Assembly (NCBI GenBank): GCA_025459175.1
Contig: JALORC010000006.1
Location: 1-64,000 of the forward strand
Source of the DNA: Planctomycetota bacterium
GTDB lineage: Bacteria; Planctomycetota; UBA1135; UBA2386
Direction: 5' to 3'
Length of the DNA stretch: 64,000 nt
Part shown: in pieces, positions 28,752-37,208 of the stretch
How positions within the stretch are numbered: position 1 is the stretch's first letter
Layout: every line of letters begins with the position of its first letter
Notes under the pieces: generated by a model
Databases searched by the model: none
What the model saw: the letters and a program-made list of their open reading frames with translations, nothing else
What the model was told of the DNA's origin: nothing
Program-made: the position numbers and the translations under genes

Positions 28752-30371
28752 ATGCGACCCCACCTCGTCATACTGATGGCAACGCTCGTGGCGATCGGCA
28801 GCTGTTCGCAACCTGCCGCGCCAGTCGTGCCGCGAGCCGACGTCTTGGCGTGGCTCGATGAGCTCGAGTACTGGTTGCTGCAGCCACCGCCGCCGGCAGG
28901 CAGAGGCCCGGCTTCCAACCCCGCCGCACTCGCACTGCAGCAGATCGGTGCAGCCGCGCTACCGACGCTGCAGCACCAACTGACCTGGGGTGACCAGGCA
29001 CGGCAATGGCTGGTGATCGAGGCACTCGGCTGCCTGCCGGCCCAGCACTCCCGATCGCTGCTGGAAGCCTGCCTCGGCACGGCCGAGACGCGCGTCGCTG
29101 CGATCGAGGCTCTGGCGGAGCTCGGCGATCCCGCGGCGGTCCCGGCACTTCGTGCTCACCTCGCGGGGAACGATCCCTTCGAACGCGTGGCGCTGCAGGG
29201 TGCCATGCTGCAGCTCGGCGACTCTTCACAGCTGGCTCCACTGATACGCCTCGGGCTCGACGAGGCGCCGCGCCGCGAGGCCGCCGCCCGCGCCTTGAGC
29301 CGATACGCGCCGTTGCGCGCCGCGCTCGGCTTCGACTACCCGTTCCACCCCGACATCTTCGACTCCGTCGAATCAGATGCCGATCTGCTGCTGTTGCAGG
29401 CAGCCGGCGAGTGGTTTCACGAGAAGGTCCTGCAGGTCGAGTCGCCATGGCGATCGATGCGCAAAGAGCGGCTGACAACACCCTTCCTGGCCACGAAGCT
29501 GGTGGCAATCGATGCACTCGCTGATCACGTTCGGCGCAAAAATGGCCACTGGACGGGCAAGTTGCGGGTGCGCGCCACCGAGGATGGAGCTGGCGAGGAG
29601 TGTTTCTCCGGCACCCTCGTGCTCCTGAGCGGGTCCGGGCATGGCCAGGATCTGATGCTGAAGATGTGGAGCCAGGAAGGCTCGGACATGGTCTGCGACC
29701 GTTGCGAATTGGGTCCGGTCCAACCTCCGCCACGATTCCCCGGCAACGATCGGGCGACCAGATGCAGCCGCATCAGGCTGTCGATGGAACGCCACCGGGA
29801 GTTGATCGCCGGCTTGCGCACGATGCTGACCGCAGAAGTCGTCGATTGGTGGTCGGGCCCTGGAAGCACCTACTTGTCGAGCAGCTACAACTTCACGGTC
29901 GCCTTCAGCGGACCGGCGACGACGGGGGTACGCGTGCGTCATTACTGCGGCTACCAGGACGGGCCACATCGACGCGCCTACGATCCGTTGCTCGCCGCTG
30001 CCCATTGGCACCACGAGTTCCTGGCTGAACATGGCGTGGTGAGTGAGAGCACCCCTTCCCCGGCGATCGCGCGTCGCTTCGGCGAGGCATTTCGATCCCA
30101 TCAGCCAGACTGGAACGGCGATTGGTGGTGGGTCCGCGAACGCATGGTGATCATGGCCCACTCGCTCGGCGAGGCATCGTTGGCGCCAGCTCTGCGCGTC
30201 TACCTGGAGCCGAAGTTCAGCGCCGGCTCATCCAGCCAGGTCCGCACCACCGAGGCTGCCGTCACGGCGCTCGCCGCGATCCTGGGCACCGACCTCCGCT
30301 TCACCACTAGCGGCGCACCACGGCCGATCGCCGCAATCGCCGCCGACTACCTGGACTTGTTGGCCCGCTGA
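28752..30371 (+). CDS. HEAT-repeat lipoprotein
   Basis: A 539-residue predicted lipoprotein with a lipobox at IGSC (Cys18) after a short hydrophobic signal. The region at about residues 60-190 contains HEAT/PBS-type helical repeats (for example ARQWLVIEALGCLP and TRVAAIEALAELGDPAAVPAL). The remaining 350 residues show no family I recognise, though WWSGPGSTYLSSSYNFTVAF suggests a beta domain. It is likely anchored to a membrane facing the periplasm and used for protein contacts. It is divergent from the GT87-like gene. Confidence 0.7.
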   Translation: MRPHLVILMATLVAIGSCSQPAAPVVPRADVLAWLDELEYWLLQPPPPAGRGPASNPAALALQQIGAAALPTLQHQLTWGDQARQWLVIEALGCLPAQHSRSLLEACLGTAETRVAAIEALAELGDPAAVPALRAHLAGNDPFERVALQGAMLQLGDSSQLAPLIRLGLDEAPRREAAARALSRYAPLRAALGFDYPFHPDIFDSVESDADLLLLQAAGEWFHEKVLQVESPWRSMRKERLTTPFLATKLVAIDALADHVRRKNGHWTGKLRVRATEDGAGEECFSGTLVLLSGSGHGQDLMLKMWSQEGSDMVCDRCELGPVQPPPRFPGNDRATRCSRIRLSMERHRELIAGLRTMLTAEVVDWWSGPGSTYLSSSYNFTVAFSGPATTGVRVRHYCGYQDGPHRRAYDPLLAAAHWHHEFLAEHGVVSESTPSPAIARRFGEAFRSHQPDWNGDWWWVRERMVIMAHSLGEASLAPALRVYLEPKFSAGSSSQVRTTEAAVTALAAILGTDLRFTTSGAPRPIAAIAADYLDLLAR

Positions 30372-30450
30372 CGCTGCAGGCGTGAACCGCGCCGGGGCCC
30401 TCGCTATGGTGCGCCCCTTTCCCGCAACGCGCAGTATCGAGGATCGAACG

Positions 30451-31224
30451 ATGGGTCTGATGTCCGGCAAGAACGTGGTGATCATCGGCGTGGCCAACAA
30501 GCGCTCCATCGCCTGGGGCATCGCCCAGGCGCTGCACCGCGAGGGCGCCCGGCTGGCGCTGAGCTTCCAGAACGCGCGCATGGAGGAGCCGGTGCGCAAG
30601 CTGGCGGCCGACCTGCCGAAGGACACCGTGATCGCGCCGTGCGACGTGACCGTCGCCGGCGACATCGACCGCTTCTTCGCCACGCTGCAGAAGGAGATGG
30701 GACACCTCGACGGCATGGTGCACTCGATCGCGTTCGCCAAGCACGACGAGCTCGGCGGCAACTTCGTCAACACCAGCTGGGAAGGCTTCCAGCTGGCACA
30801 GCAGGTCAGCGCCTGGTCGCTGATCGGCCTCGCCAAGGGCGCGGCGCCGCTGATGGAAGGTCGCGACGGCGGCATGGTGTGCCTGAGCTACTACGGCGCC
30901 GAGAAGGTGGTGCCCAACTACAACGTGATGGGCGTCGCCAAGGCCTCGCTCGAGGCCAGCACGCGCTACCTCGCCAGCGACCTCGGCCCGCGCGGCATCC
31001 GCGTCAACGCGATCTCGGCCGGCCCGATCAAGACCGTGTCGGCGATGGGCGTCGCCGACTTCGGCTCGCTGCTCGACTCGATGGCGCAGAAGGCGCCGCT
31101 GCGCCGCAACGTCGACCAGATGGACGTCGGCAACACCGCGATGTTCCTGCTGTCGCCGCTGGCGCGCGGCATCACCGGCCAGACGATCTACGTCGACGCC
31201 GGCTACAGCATCATGGGTGCGTGA
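30451..31224 (+). CDS. fabI: Enoyl-[ACP] reductase FabI
   Basis: A 257-residue short-chain dehydrogenase-like enzyme. The NADH-binding start (KNVVIIGVANKRSIAWGIA) is the FabI signature, and the active site Tyr-x6-Lys is in NYNVMGVAKASLE. It reduces trans-2-enoyl-ACP in the last step of type II fatty-acid elongation and is the target class of triclosan-type inhibitors. The ATG at 30451 is preceded by GAGGA with 7-base spacing; an upstream in-frame ATG at 30382 is rejected. It is likely monocistronic. Confidence 0.95.
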   Translation: MGLMSGKNVVIIGVANKRSIAWGIAQALHREGARLALSFQNARMEEPVRKLAADLPKDTVIAPCDVTVAGDIDRFFATLQKEMGHLDGMVHSIAFAKHDELGGNFVNTSWEGFQLAQQVSAWSLIGLAKGAAPLMEGRDGGMVCLSYYGAEKVVPNYNVMGVAKASLEASTRYLASDLGPRGIRVNAISAGPIKTVSAMGVADFGSLLDSMAQKAPLRRNVDQMDVGNTAMFLLSPLARGITGQTIYVDAGYSIMGA

Positions 31225-31260
31225 GTCCGGGCGGCGTCCGGGGCCGCGCGCGGCCGCGCG

Positions 31261-32454
31261 TCACGGCGCCTCGCTCTTCTCCCCGGCGGCCAACCAGCGC
31301 CGGATCCGCTCGCGCTCGTCGTCGCTGAGCTCGGCGGCCCCGGCCGTGTCGCGCTCGAGCAACTGCTGCAGGCGAACGACCGCGGCCGGGCGGTCGCCCG
31401 AGTCGGCCTCGAGCTTCGCCAGGCCGAGCACGCTGGCTACGTGGCCGGGCGCGCGCGCCAACGCCGCCGCGAACGCACTTCGCGCACCCTCGCGGTCGTC
31501 GCGCCGCAGCAGCGCCTGCGCGAGCTCGGCGAGCGCGAGCGGACTGGCCGGAAACCGCTCGGCGACCGCACGGAACTGCTGCTCGGCGGCGACGCGATTG
31601 GCGTCCCGTTCGGCCTCGGCGCGATCGTCGCGGGTCTTGCCTTTGGTGATCCGCTGGTCGGCGAGCTCTGCGGCGCGCAGCAGCGCCGTGCCGGCCGCCA
31701 GGTCCGCATCCTCGTCGCCGGGCACCAGTTCGGCGCAGCGCCGGAACGCGCGCGCGGCCGCCTCGGCGTCGCGCTGAGCCTGCCGCCACGCCAGCGGCGG
31801 CGTGACCCCCTCCGGCACCGCCGCCTTGCGCAGCAGGCAGTCCCCGAGGCGGAACAAGAAGGTCGGGTCGTTCGGCCGCAGCCCGAGGTAGGCCTGCAGA
31901 TGCGGCAACGCGGCGCGCTCCTCGCCGAGTTCGTAGCGATACGTGCCGGCGATGCCGAGCAGCGCGGCGCGTTCGTTGGGCGGCAGGTCCCGGCAGCGCG
32001 CCAGCGCGGCCTCGGCGGCAACCGCCGCGGCACTCATGTGCTTGCTCTCCGCGAGGAACACCGCCTGCATCCAGCCGACGAAACCGTCGGCCGGCGCCAG
32101 CTGGACCGCCAACGCCATCCGCGCCTCGCCAGCGTTGCTGCCGTGCAGGTCCGGCGGATCCTGCAGGCTCGCACGCGACAGGTCGACCATGCCGGCGATC
32201 GCATGTGCGCGCGCCGACCTGGGATCGATGGCCAGCGCCTGCAGCGCCAGCTCCATCGCCTCGTCGTAGCGGCGGCGGATGACGGCTTCCTGGGCCGCCA
32301 GCACCAGCCCGTCGCGGGTGGTGACGTCCTCGGCTCCGAGCGACACCACCGGAAACGTCGAAGCATCGACGAGGTCGGGGCGCGGCGAGACGCCGGCACA
32401 GGCCGCCACGATCGCGAGCGGCAGAATGGTGACTCGAAAGCCAAGGCGCGACAT
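31261..32454 (-). CDS. TPR-repeat lipoprotein
   Basis: A 397-residue lipoprotein with lipobox VAAC at Cys19. Tetratricopeptide-type helical pairs cover most of the chain, for example RRYDEAMELALQALAIDPRS, ERAALPHLQAYLGLRPNDP and REGARSAFAAALARAPGH. There is no enzyme domain. TPR lipoproteins often act as scaffolds for envelope machines; the partner is not evident. It converges with fabI and its start lies 51 bases from the divergent cysK. Confidence 0.8.
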   Translation of the reverse strand: MSRLGFRVTILPLAIVAACAGVSPRPDLVDASTFPVVSLGAEDVTTRDGLVLAAQEAVIRRRYDEAMELALQALAIDPRSARAHAIAGMVDLSRASLQDPPDLHGSNAGEARMALAVQLAPADGFVGWMQAVFLAESKHMSAAAVAAEAALARCRDLPPNERAALLGIAGTYRYELGEERAALPHLQAYLGLRPNDPTFLFRLGDCLLRKAAVPEGVTPPLAWRQAQRDAEAAARAFRRCAELVPGDEDADLAAGTALLRAAELADQRITKGKTRDDRAEAERDANRVAAEQQFRAVAERFPASPLALAELAQALLRRDDREGARSAFAAALARAPGHVASVLGLAKLEADSGDRPAAVVRLQQLLERDTAGAAELSDDERERIRRWLAAGEKSEAP

Positions 32455-32505
32455 GCCCGCGCATCATCGTCTGGCCTGCCTCCGGCACCAAGCTACGCTT
32501 CTGCC

Positions 32506-33429
32506 ATGTCTCGGATCGCTGCGGATGTCACCTGGCTGATCGGGCACACCCCGCTCGTCGAGCTGTCGCGCCTGTCCCCGCCCGGTTGCCGGCTGGTCGG
32601 CAAGCTGGAAGCCTGGAACCCATCGGGAAGCAACAAGGACCGCGCGGCGCTCGGCATGATCCGGCAAGCGGAGCGGAACGGCTTCCTGCGCCCAGGCGGC
32701 ACCATCGTCGAGTGCAGCAACGGCGACCTCGGCCTCGCGATCGCCACGGTCGGACGACGGCTCGGCTATCGCGTCGTGCTGACGATGCCGGACGGCACGG
32801 CCGCGGCACGGCGCAACCTGCTGATGGCGCTCGGTGCGGAGGTCCTGTTGACGCCGAGCGAGGCCGGCATGCGGGGCGCGATGCTGCGCGCGGAGCAACT
32901 GGCCAAACAGACCCCCGGCGGCGTCTGCCTGCAGGCGTTCACCAACCGCGCCAACAGTCGCATCCACGCCGAGACGACCGCGCGCGAGATCTGGCAGGAC
33001 ACCGATGGTCGGGTCGGGCTCGTGGTCGCACCGGTCGGCACCGGCGGCACCGCGGCCGGCTGCGCGGCCTTCTTCCGCGAGCTGGGCGTGCCGGTGGCCG
33101 GCGTGCAACCGGCGACGAGTGCGGTGCTGACCGGCGGCACCGCCGGCCCGCACGACATTCCGGGCCTCGGCGCCGGCTTCATCCCCGAGATCCTCGTGCC
33201 GAGCGAACTGGCGGCGATCGTCGACGTCAGCGATGCCGATGCCGTGGCCGGCGCGAAGGCCCTGGCCCGGCAGGAGTCGCTGTTGCTGGGCCCCGCCAGC
33301 GGCGCGGTGCTGCATGCATCGCAACAGCTGGCCCAGCTGCCCGCCTATGCCGGCAAGCTGATCGTCGCCGTGCTGCCCGACGCCGCCGAACGCTACCTCG
33401 AACACGCCGCGCTGCGGCAGGACTGCTGA
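32506..33429 (+). CDS. cysK: Cysteine synthase (O-acetylserine sulfhydrylase family)
   Basis: A 307-residue PLP fold-type II enzyme. The PLP-binding lysine is in NPSGSNKDRAA near residue 44, the substrate loop usually reading SGNTG is SNGDLG, and the phosphate-binding loop is PVGTGGTAAG. It should make cysteine from O-acetylserine and sulfide, or use a related substrate. The altered loop (SNGDLG) makes cystathionine beta-synthase-like or other specificity possible. Its stop overlaps the moxR start as TGATG, so the two genes are coupled. Confidence 0.85.
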   Translation: MSRIAADVTWLIGHTPLVELSRLSPPGCRLVGKLEAWNPSGSNKDRAALGMIRQAERNGFLRPGGTIVECSNGDLGLAIATVGRRLGYRVVLTMPDGTAAARRNLLMALGAEVLLTPSEAGMRGAMLRAEQLAKQTPGGVCLQAFTNRANSRIHAETTAREIWQDTDGRVGLVVAPVGTGGTAAGCAAFFRELGVPVAGVQPATSAVLTGGTAGPHDIPGLGAGFIPEILVPSELAAIVDVSDADAVAGAKALARQESLLLGPASGAVLHASQQLAQLPAYAGKLIVAVLPDAAERYLEHAALRQDC

Positions 33430-34421
33430 TGGCCGACGACGTACAAGTCCGGGCCAAGGCCCTGTTGGCCAAGGTCGCCAATCTCCGCCAGCAGCTGCGC
33501 GCCCAGGTCATCGGCCAGGAGACGCTGATCGACGACCTGCTGGTGGCGATCCTGGCCGGTGGCCATGTGCTGCTCGAGGGCCTGCCGGGGCTCGGCAAGA
33601 CGCTGCTGGTGCGATCGCTGGCCGCGAGCCTCGGACTCGATTTCGCGCGCATCCAGTTCACTCCGGACCTGATGCCGAGCGATGTCACCGGCACGCAGGT
33701 GCTCGACGAGGCGAACGGGCGCCGCGCGTTCCGATTCCAGCCGGGGCCGGTGTTCGCCGGACTGGTGCTCGCCGACGAGATCAACCGGGCGACCCCGAAG
33801 ACCCAATCCTCGCTGCTGGAGGCGATGCAGGAGCAGTCGGTGACGGTGGCGGGCACCACCCACGCGCTGCCGCGACCGTTCCACGTCGTGGCGACGCAGA
33901 ACCCGATCGAACTCGAGGGCACGTTCCCGCTGCCCGAGGCGCAGCTTGATCGGTTCTTGTTCCGGCTCGACGTGAAGACGCCGAGCAGCGACGCGATGGT
34001 GCAGATCCTGGCGGCGACCACGACGCGTCCGGTGGCGGCGGTGACCACCCAGCTGCAAGGGCAAGAACTCCATGAGCTGCAGACCTTCGTGCGCGAAGTG
34101 CTCTGCGGCAGTCACCTGCTGCGGTTCGTCGCCGAGTTGATCCTCGCCAGCCATCCCGACCAGCCGACGGCGGATGAACGAACGCGCCGCTTCGTTCGCT
34201 ACGGAGCCAGCGCCCGCGCCGGCCAGGCGATCGTGCTCGGCGCCAAGGCGCGCGCCCTGCTCGCCGGGCGACCAGCGGTGGTGCGCGCCGACATCGATGC
34301 GTGTGCGCTGCCGGCGCTCGGCCACCGCGTGCTGCTGACGTTCGAGGCCGACGCGGAGCGAGTCCGAGTCGCCGACATGCTGCCGGCGTGGAGCGCCGCT
34401 GCGGAACGTCGCTCGAGCTGA
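33429..34421 (+). CDS. MoxR-family AAA+ ATPase
   Basis: A 330-residue AAA+ protein. The Walker A is LEGLPGLGKT near residue 49, Walker B LADEIN, sensor-1 VATQNP, and the MoxR-specific insert is FTPDLMPSDVTGTQVLDE. MoxR ATPases assemble or activate target complexes and normally sit beside a von Willebrand A or DUF58 gene. Here the partner is absent: cysK is coupled upstream and no vWA gene follows. The cognate target must be elsewhere or unusual. Sequence after the stop carries the structured RNA and terminator. Confidence 0.9.
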   Translation: MADDVQVRAKALLAKVANLRQQLRAQVIGQETLIDDLLVAILAGGHVLLEGLPGLGKTLLVRSLAASLGLDFARIQFTPDLMPSDVTGTQVLDEANGRRAFRFQPGPVFAGLVLADEINRATPKTQSSLLEAMQEQSVTVAGTTHALPRPFHVVATQNPIELEGTFPLPEAQLDRFLFRLDVKTPSSDAMVQILAATTTRPVAAVTTQLQGQELHELQTFVREVLCGSHLLRFVAELILASHPDQPTADERTRRFVRYGASARAGQAIVLGAKARALLAGRPAVVRADIDACALPALGHRVLLTFEADAERVRVADMLPAWSAAAERRSS

Positions 34422-34559
34422 TTTCTTTCGCGAAAAGTGACGCTGGTCGCGAGCGCGACCGCCGCAAGCGAATGTCATGCGGTCTGCCGCGCCCGCGCGC
34501 AAAAATCATCCCCCGCCGGGAAAGTTTTGGGCCCTGCTCCGTCTACTAGGGGGCATGGG

Positions 34560-34643
34560 ACGAGTGGTCCCGGCCGCGCGGCTCCGGCTTCCGCAAGGAA
34601 GTCAGGGCTGATTCGAGAGGGCAAATGCGCGGTCGGGACCCAC
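34560..34643 (+). ncRNA. Predicted structured RNA upstream of a terminator
   Basis: Between moxR and cyaY the + strand can fold into a long rod. Bases 34566-34579 pair with 34627-34640 over 14 continuous pairs (one G-U), and two more pairs extend it (34564-34565 with 34642-34643) past a one-base bulge. Inside is a 7-bp hairpin (GGCTTCC/GGAAGTC, 34586-34603) capped by a GCAA tetraloop of the GNRA class. The 5' strand (GTGGTC..GGC) could instead pair with the 3' arm of the following terminator (GCCGACCAC), as in an attenuator. I could not match it to SRP, 6S, tmRNA or a riboswitch class I know. The 5' end is estimated. Confidence 0.5.
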
Positions 34644-34644
34644 C

Positions 34645-34688
34645 GTGGTCGGCGATTCTGGGAGAGAATCGCCGACCACTCTTTTTTT
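34645..34688 (+). terminator. Strong intrinsic terminator
   Basis: A perfect 15-bp stem (34645-34659 with 34665-34679) with a GGGAG loop is followed by TCTTTTTTT. It is the clearest Rho-independent terminator in the window. It lies 224 bases after the moxR stop and 98 bases before cyaY, so it ends either the moxR transcript or a separate RNA, or acts as an attenuator ahead of cyaY. Confidence 0.9.
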
Positions 34689-34785
34689 CAAGACCCTGCT
34701 CGCGGCAAGCGCACCAGCGGCCAGCACGAAGCATGTTCCCAGGTGCTTGGTCCGCGCGCAGTTCTGGCCCATCATCGCCACCCGC

Positions 34786-35109
34786 ATGCCCGACCCCGAC
34801 CAAGACTTCCTCCAGCAAGCCGAAGTCTGCATGCGAGGGCTGCTGGCCGATCTCGATGCGTTCGACCCCGATGAGCTGGAGGCCGACTGGGCCTCAGGCG
34901 TGCTGAAGATCTCCTTTCCGGATGGACGCAACTGCATCCTGAACCGGCAGTCCGCCGCCAACCAGATCTGGCTCGCCGAAGGAGCCTCCGCGTGGCACTT
35001 CGTGCAGGACCGGGACGGCAGGTGGGTCGACACCAAGGGGCGCGGCGAGCTGCGTCCGATCCTCGCCGAGGTGCTGAGCAAGCGCCTGCGCCGCCCGATC
35101 CGGTTGTGA
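34786..35109 (+). CDS. cyaY: Frataxin-like iron donor CyaY
   Basis: A 107-residue frataxin homologue. The acidic helix 1 region (LDAFDPDELEADW) and the sheet signatures VLKISFPDGRNCILNRQ and QIWLAEGASAWHF match CyaY, including the conserved NRQ...QIW motif. Frataxin binds ferrous iron and modulates IscS/SufS cysteine desulfurase in Fe-S cluster assembly. The length equals that of E. coli CyaY (106). The ATG at 34786 lacks a clear ribosome site. Its leader contains the structured RNA and terminator. Confidence 0.88.
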   Translation: MPDPDQDFLQQAEVCMRGLLADLDAFDPDELEADWASGVLKISFPDGRNCILNRQSAANQIWLAEGASAWHFVQDRDGRWVDTKGRGELRPILAEVLSKRLRRPIRL

Positions 35110-35139
35110 GCGGAGCCTCGCTCGGCGAGCGCAGCCGGT

Positions 35140-36522
35140 CTACGCGACCCGGCTCTCGCCGGCACACGGGAATCGCAGGCGGAACATCGTGCCGCGACCT
35201 TCTTCGCTCTCGACCTGCACGAGGCCGTTGCTGCCGCGCACGAAGCGATCGACGGCCGTCAGCCCGAGGCCCGTGCCCTGTCCCGGTGGCTTGGTCGTGA
35301 AGTAGGGGTCGAAGATGCGCAGCTGCACTTCCTTGCTCATGCCGCAGCCGGTGTCGACGACGTCGATCCACACCTGATGCGCGTCGCTCGCGCAGCGCAG
35401 CGTGATCGCACCTTCGCCGCGAATCGCCTGACGCGCGTTGATGACCAGGTTCCACAACACGTGGATCAGTCCGTTCGGGTTCAACAGCACGGTGGGCGAC
35501 GACTCCGGGGTCTCGCAGGTGACCTGGATCGAGCCGGGCAGGACCAGACGCGCCTGCTCGTGGAACTGGCGCAGGATCGCAGCGAGATCACAGGCCACGT
35601 TGGTGCCCTCGTCCGGATGCGCCATGCGCATCAACTGGTCGAGCAACGGATGCGTCTGCTGCAGCGTCTCCTCCATCAGCGTCAGCCGGCGTGCGCGCTC
35701 CGTGTCGTCGGCCATCGCTGCCAGCGTCACGTGCCCCATCAACACCTGGAAGGTGTTGCGGAGCTGGTGGCACACCATGCCGGCCAGGTCGCCGATGGTC
35801 TCGACCCGGAGAGCATGCCGCAGCAGCTTCTCGCGGTGTCGGAGCGCGCGACTGGCATCGAAATTCTTGCGCCGCTGCGCCTCCGCCGTCATCAGCGCCA
35901 TGAAGACCAGCCGATTGACGATCGCGCCGGCCAGTGCGGAGGCCAGCGTCACAGCCGACAAGCTCGCCGTGTGCACCCAGTGTTCGGTCACCTGGGTCGC
36001 CGTCATGCCGTCCATCGACTGCCACTGCGCCGCCAGCAGCAGCGCCAGCACCGCAGCCAGGGTCAACCCGAGTCCTGGCACCACGCCGAGACTGATGGTG
36101 GCCACCAGCGCCAGCACCGGATGCAGGTACCAGGCCGGGCTGAACGACCCCCGCGGCCAGTTGGCGAGAATCGTCAGCACGAACAGGGCGACGAACAGGG
36201 TTGTGCCGGCTCGCTGCAGTCGGCGATGTCGCCAGTCGACCCAGGCCGCGAAGAACAGCGGCGCGGCGGCAAGCGCAGGCAGGGCCCCCGACCAAGGCAA
36301 CCGCGCCGCCCACAGCCCCTGCTCGACGAACAGCAGGCAGAACGAGCCGTAGCCCAGGCAGGCGACCGCCAGGCCAAGCGAGGCCCATCGGATCAACGCC
36401 GAGAGGCTCGAGACGACCGGCAGTCGTGTGCTCGTCAGGAAGCCGAACAGCGACTCCTGCGACAACTGGAGCGGAACGCGCAAGGCGCGGGATTCTAGAG
36501 AGAACGGAGCCCGGCTTGCCAC
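35140..36522 (-). CDS. Membrane sensor histidine kinase
   Basis: A 460-residue sensor kinase. Five to six membrane helices fill residues about 40-210 without an obvious extracytoplasmic sensor domain. The phosphoacceptor is H252 in GMVCHQLRNTFQVLMGH; the Asn box NLVINARQAI, G1 DTGCGM, F box FDPYFTTK and G2 GTGLGL are all intact. The DHp is of the short type seen in NtrB-like kinases. It starts 4 bases after the pseudouridine synthase stop; the GTG at 36522 is uncertain. The regulator at 37209-38507 is close and on the same strand, so it is a possible partner. Confidence 0.87.
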   Translation of the reverse strand: MASRAPFSLESRALRVPLQLSQESLFGFLTSTRLPVVSSLSALIRWASLGLAVACLGYGSFCLLFVEQGLWAARLPWSGALPALAAAPLFFAAWVDWRHRRLQRAGTTLFVALFVLTILANWPRGSFSPAWYLHPVLALVATISLGVVPGLGLTLAAVLALLLAAQWQSMDGMTATQVTEHWVHTASLSAVTLASALAGAIVNRLVFMALMTAEAQRRKNFDASRALRHREKLLRHALRVETIGDLAGMVCHQLRNTFQVLMGHVTLAAMADDTERARRLTLMEETLQQTHPLLDQLMRMAHPDEGTNVACDLAAILRQFHEQARLVLPGSIQVTCETPESSPTVLLNPNGLIHVLWNLVINARQAIRGEGAITLRCASDAHQVWIDVVDTGCGMSKEVQLRIFDPYFTTKPPGQGTGLGLTAVDRFVRGSNGLVQVESEEGRGTMFRLRFPCAGESRVA

Positions 36523-36526
36523 CGGA

Positions 36527-37177
36527 TTACTGCGTCTGCGGTGGCTGCAGCTCCGGTTCGCGCGGAGCCAGTTCGACCGCGACCGGCACCCCGAGGATCG
36601 GGTGGACGAAGCGCAGTCGCCAGGAATGCAGCATCACGCGCGGGAAGCGTTCGTCGTTGCGCTGCCGGTAGCCGTACTTGCGGTCGCCGGCCAGCGGGCA
36701 GCCGAGTGCTGCCAGATGCACCCGGATCTGGTTGCGGCGTCCGGTCTCGAGGCGGCAACGCAACAGGGTGCAGCGGCCTCGCCGCGCCAGCGTCTCGTAG
36801 TGAGTGACGGCCCGCTGGCCGCCACGCGCGACGACCTGGACCATGCCGCCGGCACCCTCGGCGAGGTTGCTCTCGATGCGCCCGGCAGCGGGCGATGGCG
36901 CCGACGAGGTCAGAGCCAGGTAGTCGCGCTCGACGGCATGGATCCGGAACAGCTGCTCCAGACCTTCGCGGGCCTGGTCGTCGAGCGCCACGACGAGCGC
37001 GCCGGTGGTCTGCTCGTCGAGGCGATGCACGGCCTGCACGCGACGTCCGAGCTGCCGACCCAGCAGGTCGATCACCGTGGCACCCGTGCGCCCCGGAGCC
37101 GGAACGGTCAGCACACCCGCCGGCTTGTCGACGACCAACAGGTGGTCGTCCGCGTGGCACACCACGACATCGGTCAT
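36527..37177 (-). CDS. RluA-family pseudouridine synthase
   Basis: A 216-residue pseudouridine synthase. The catalytic Asp is in HRLDEQTTG near residue 54, and the C-terminal motif LAALGCPLAGDRKYG is typical of RluA/RluC/TruC-type enzymes. No S4 domain precedes it, and the length fits short RluA-like proteins such as TruC. It isomerises uridine to pseudouridine in rRNA or tRNA; the target cannot be assigned. It is followed directly by the histidine kinase and preceded, after 31 bases, by the Fis-family regulator. Confidence 0.88.
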   Translation of the reverse strand: MTDVVVCHADDHLLVVDKPAGVLTVPAPGRTGATVIDLLGRQLGRRVQAVHRLDEQTTGALVVALDDQAREGLEQLFRIHAVERDYLALTSSAPSPAAGRIESNLAEGAGGMVQVVARGGQRAVTHYETLARRGRCTLLRCRLETGRRNQIRVHLAALGCPLAGDRKYGYRQRNDERFPRVMLHSWRLRFVHPILGVPVAVELAPREPELQPPQTQ

Positions 37178-37208
37178 TCCGGTCAGGATACGGACCGGAA
37201 CCAGGACT

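Noticed and set aside
34564-34643. SRP RNA or 6S RNA identity for the structured RNA
   Set aside because: The rod shape is similar, but the SRP GGAA tip and AGCAG internal loop are absent, and the 6S central bubble cannot be drawn.
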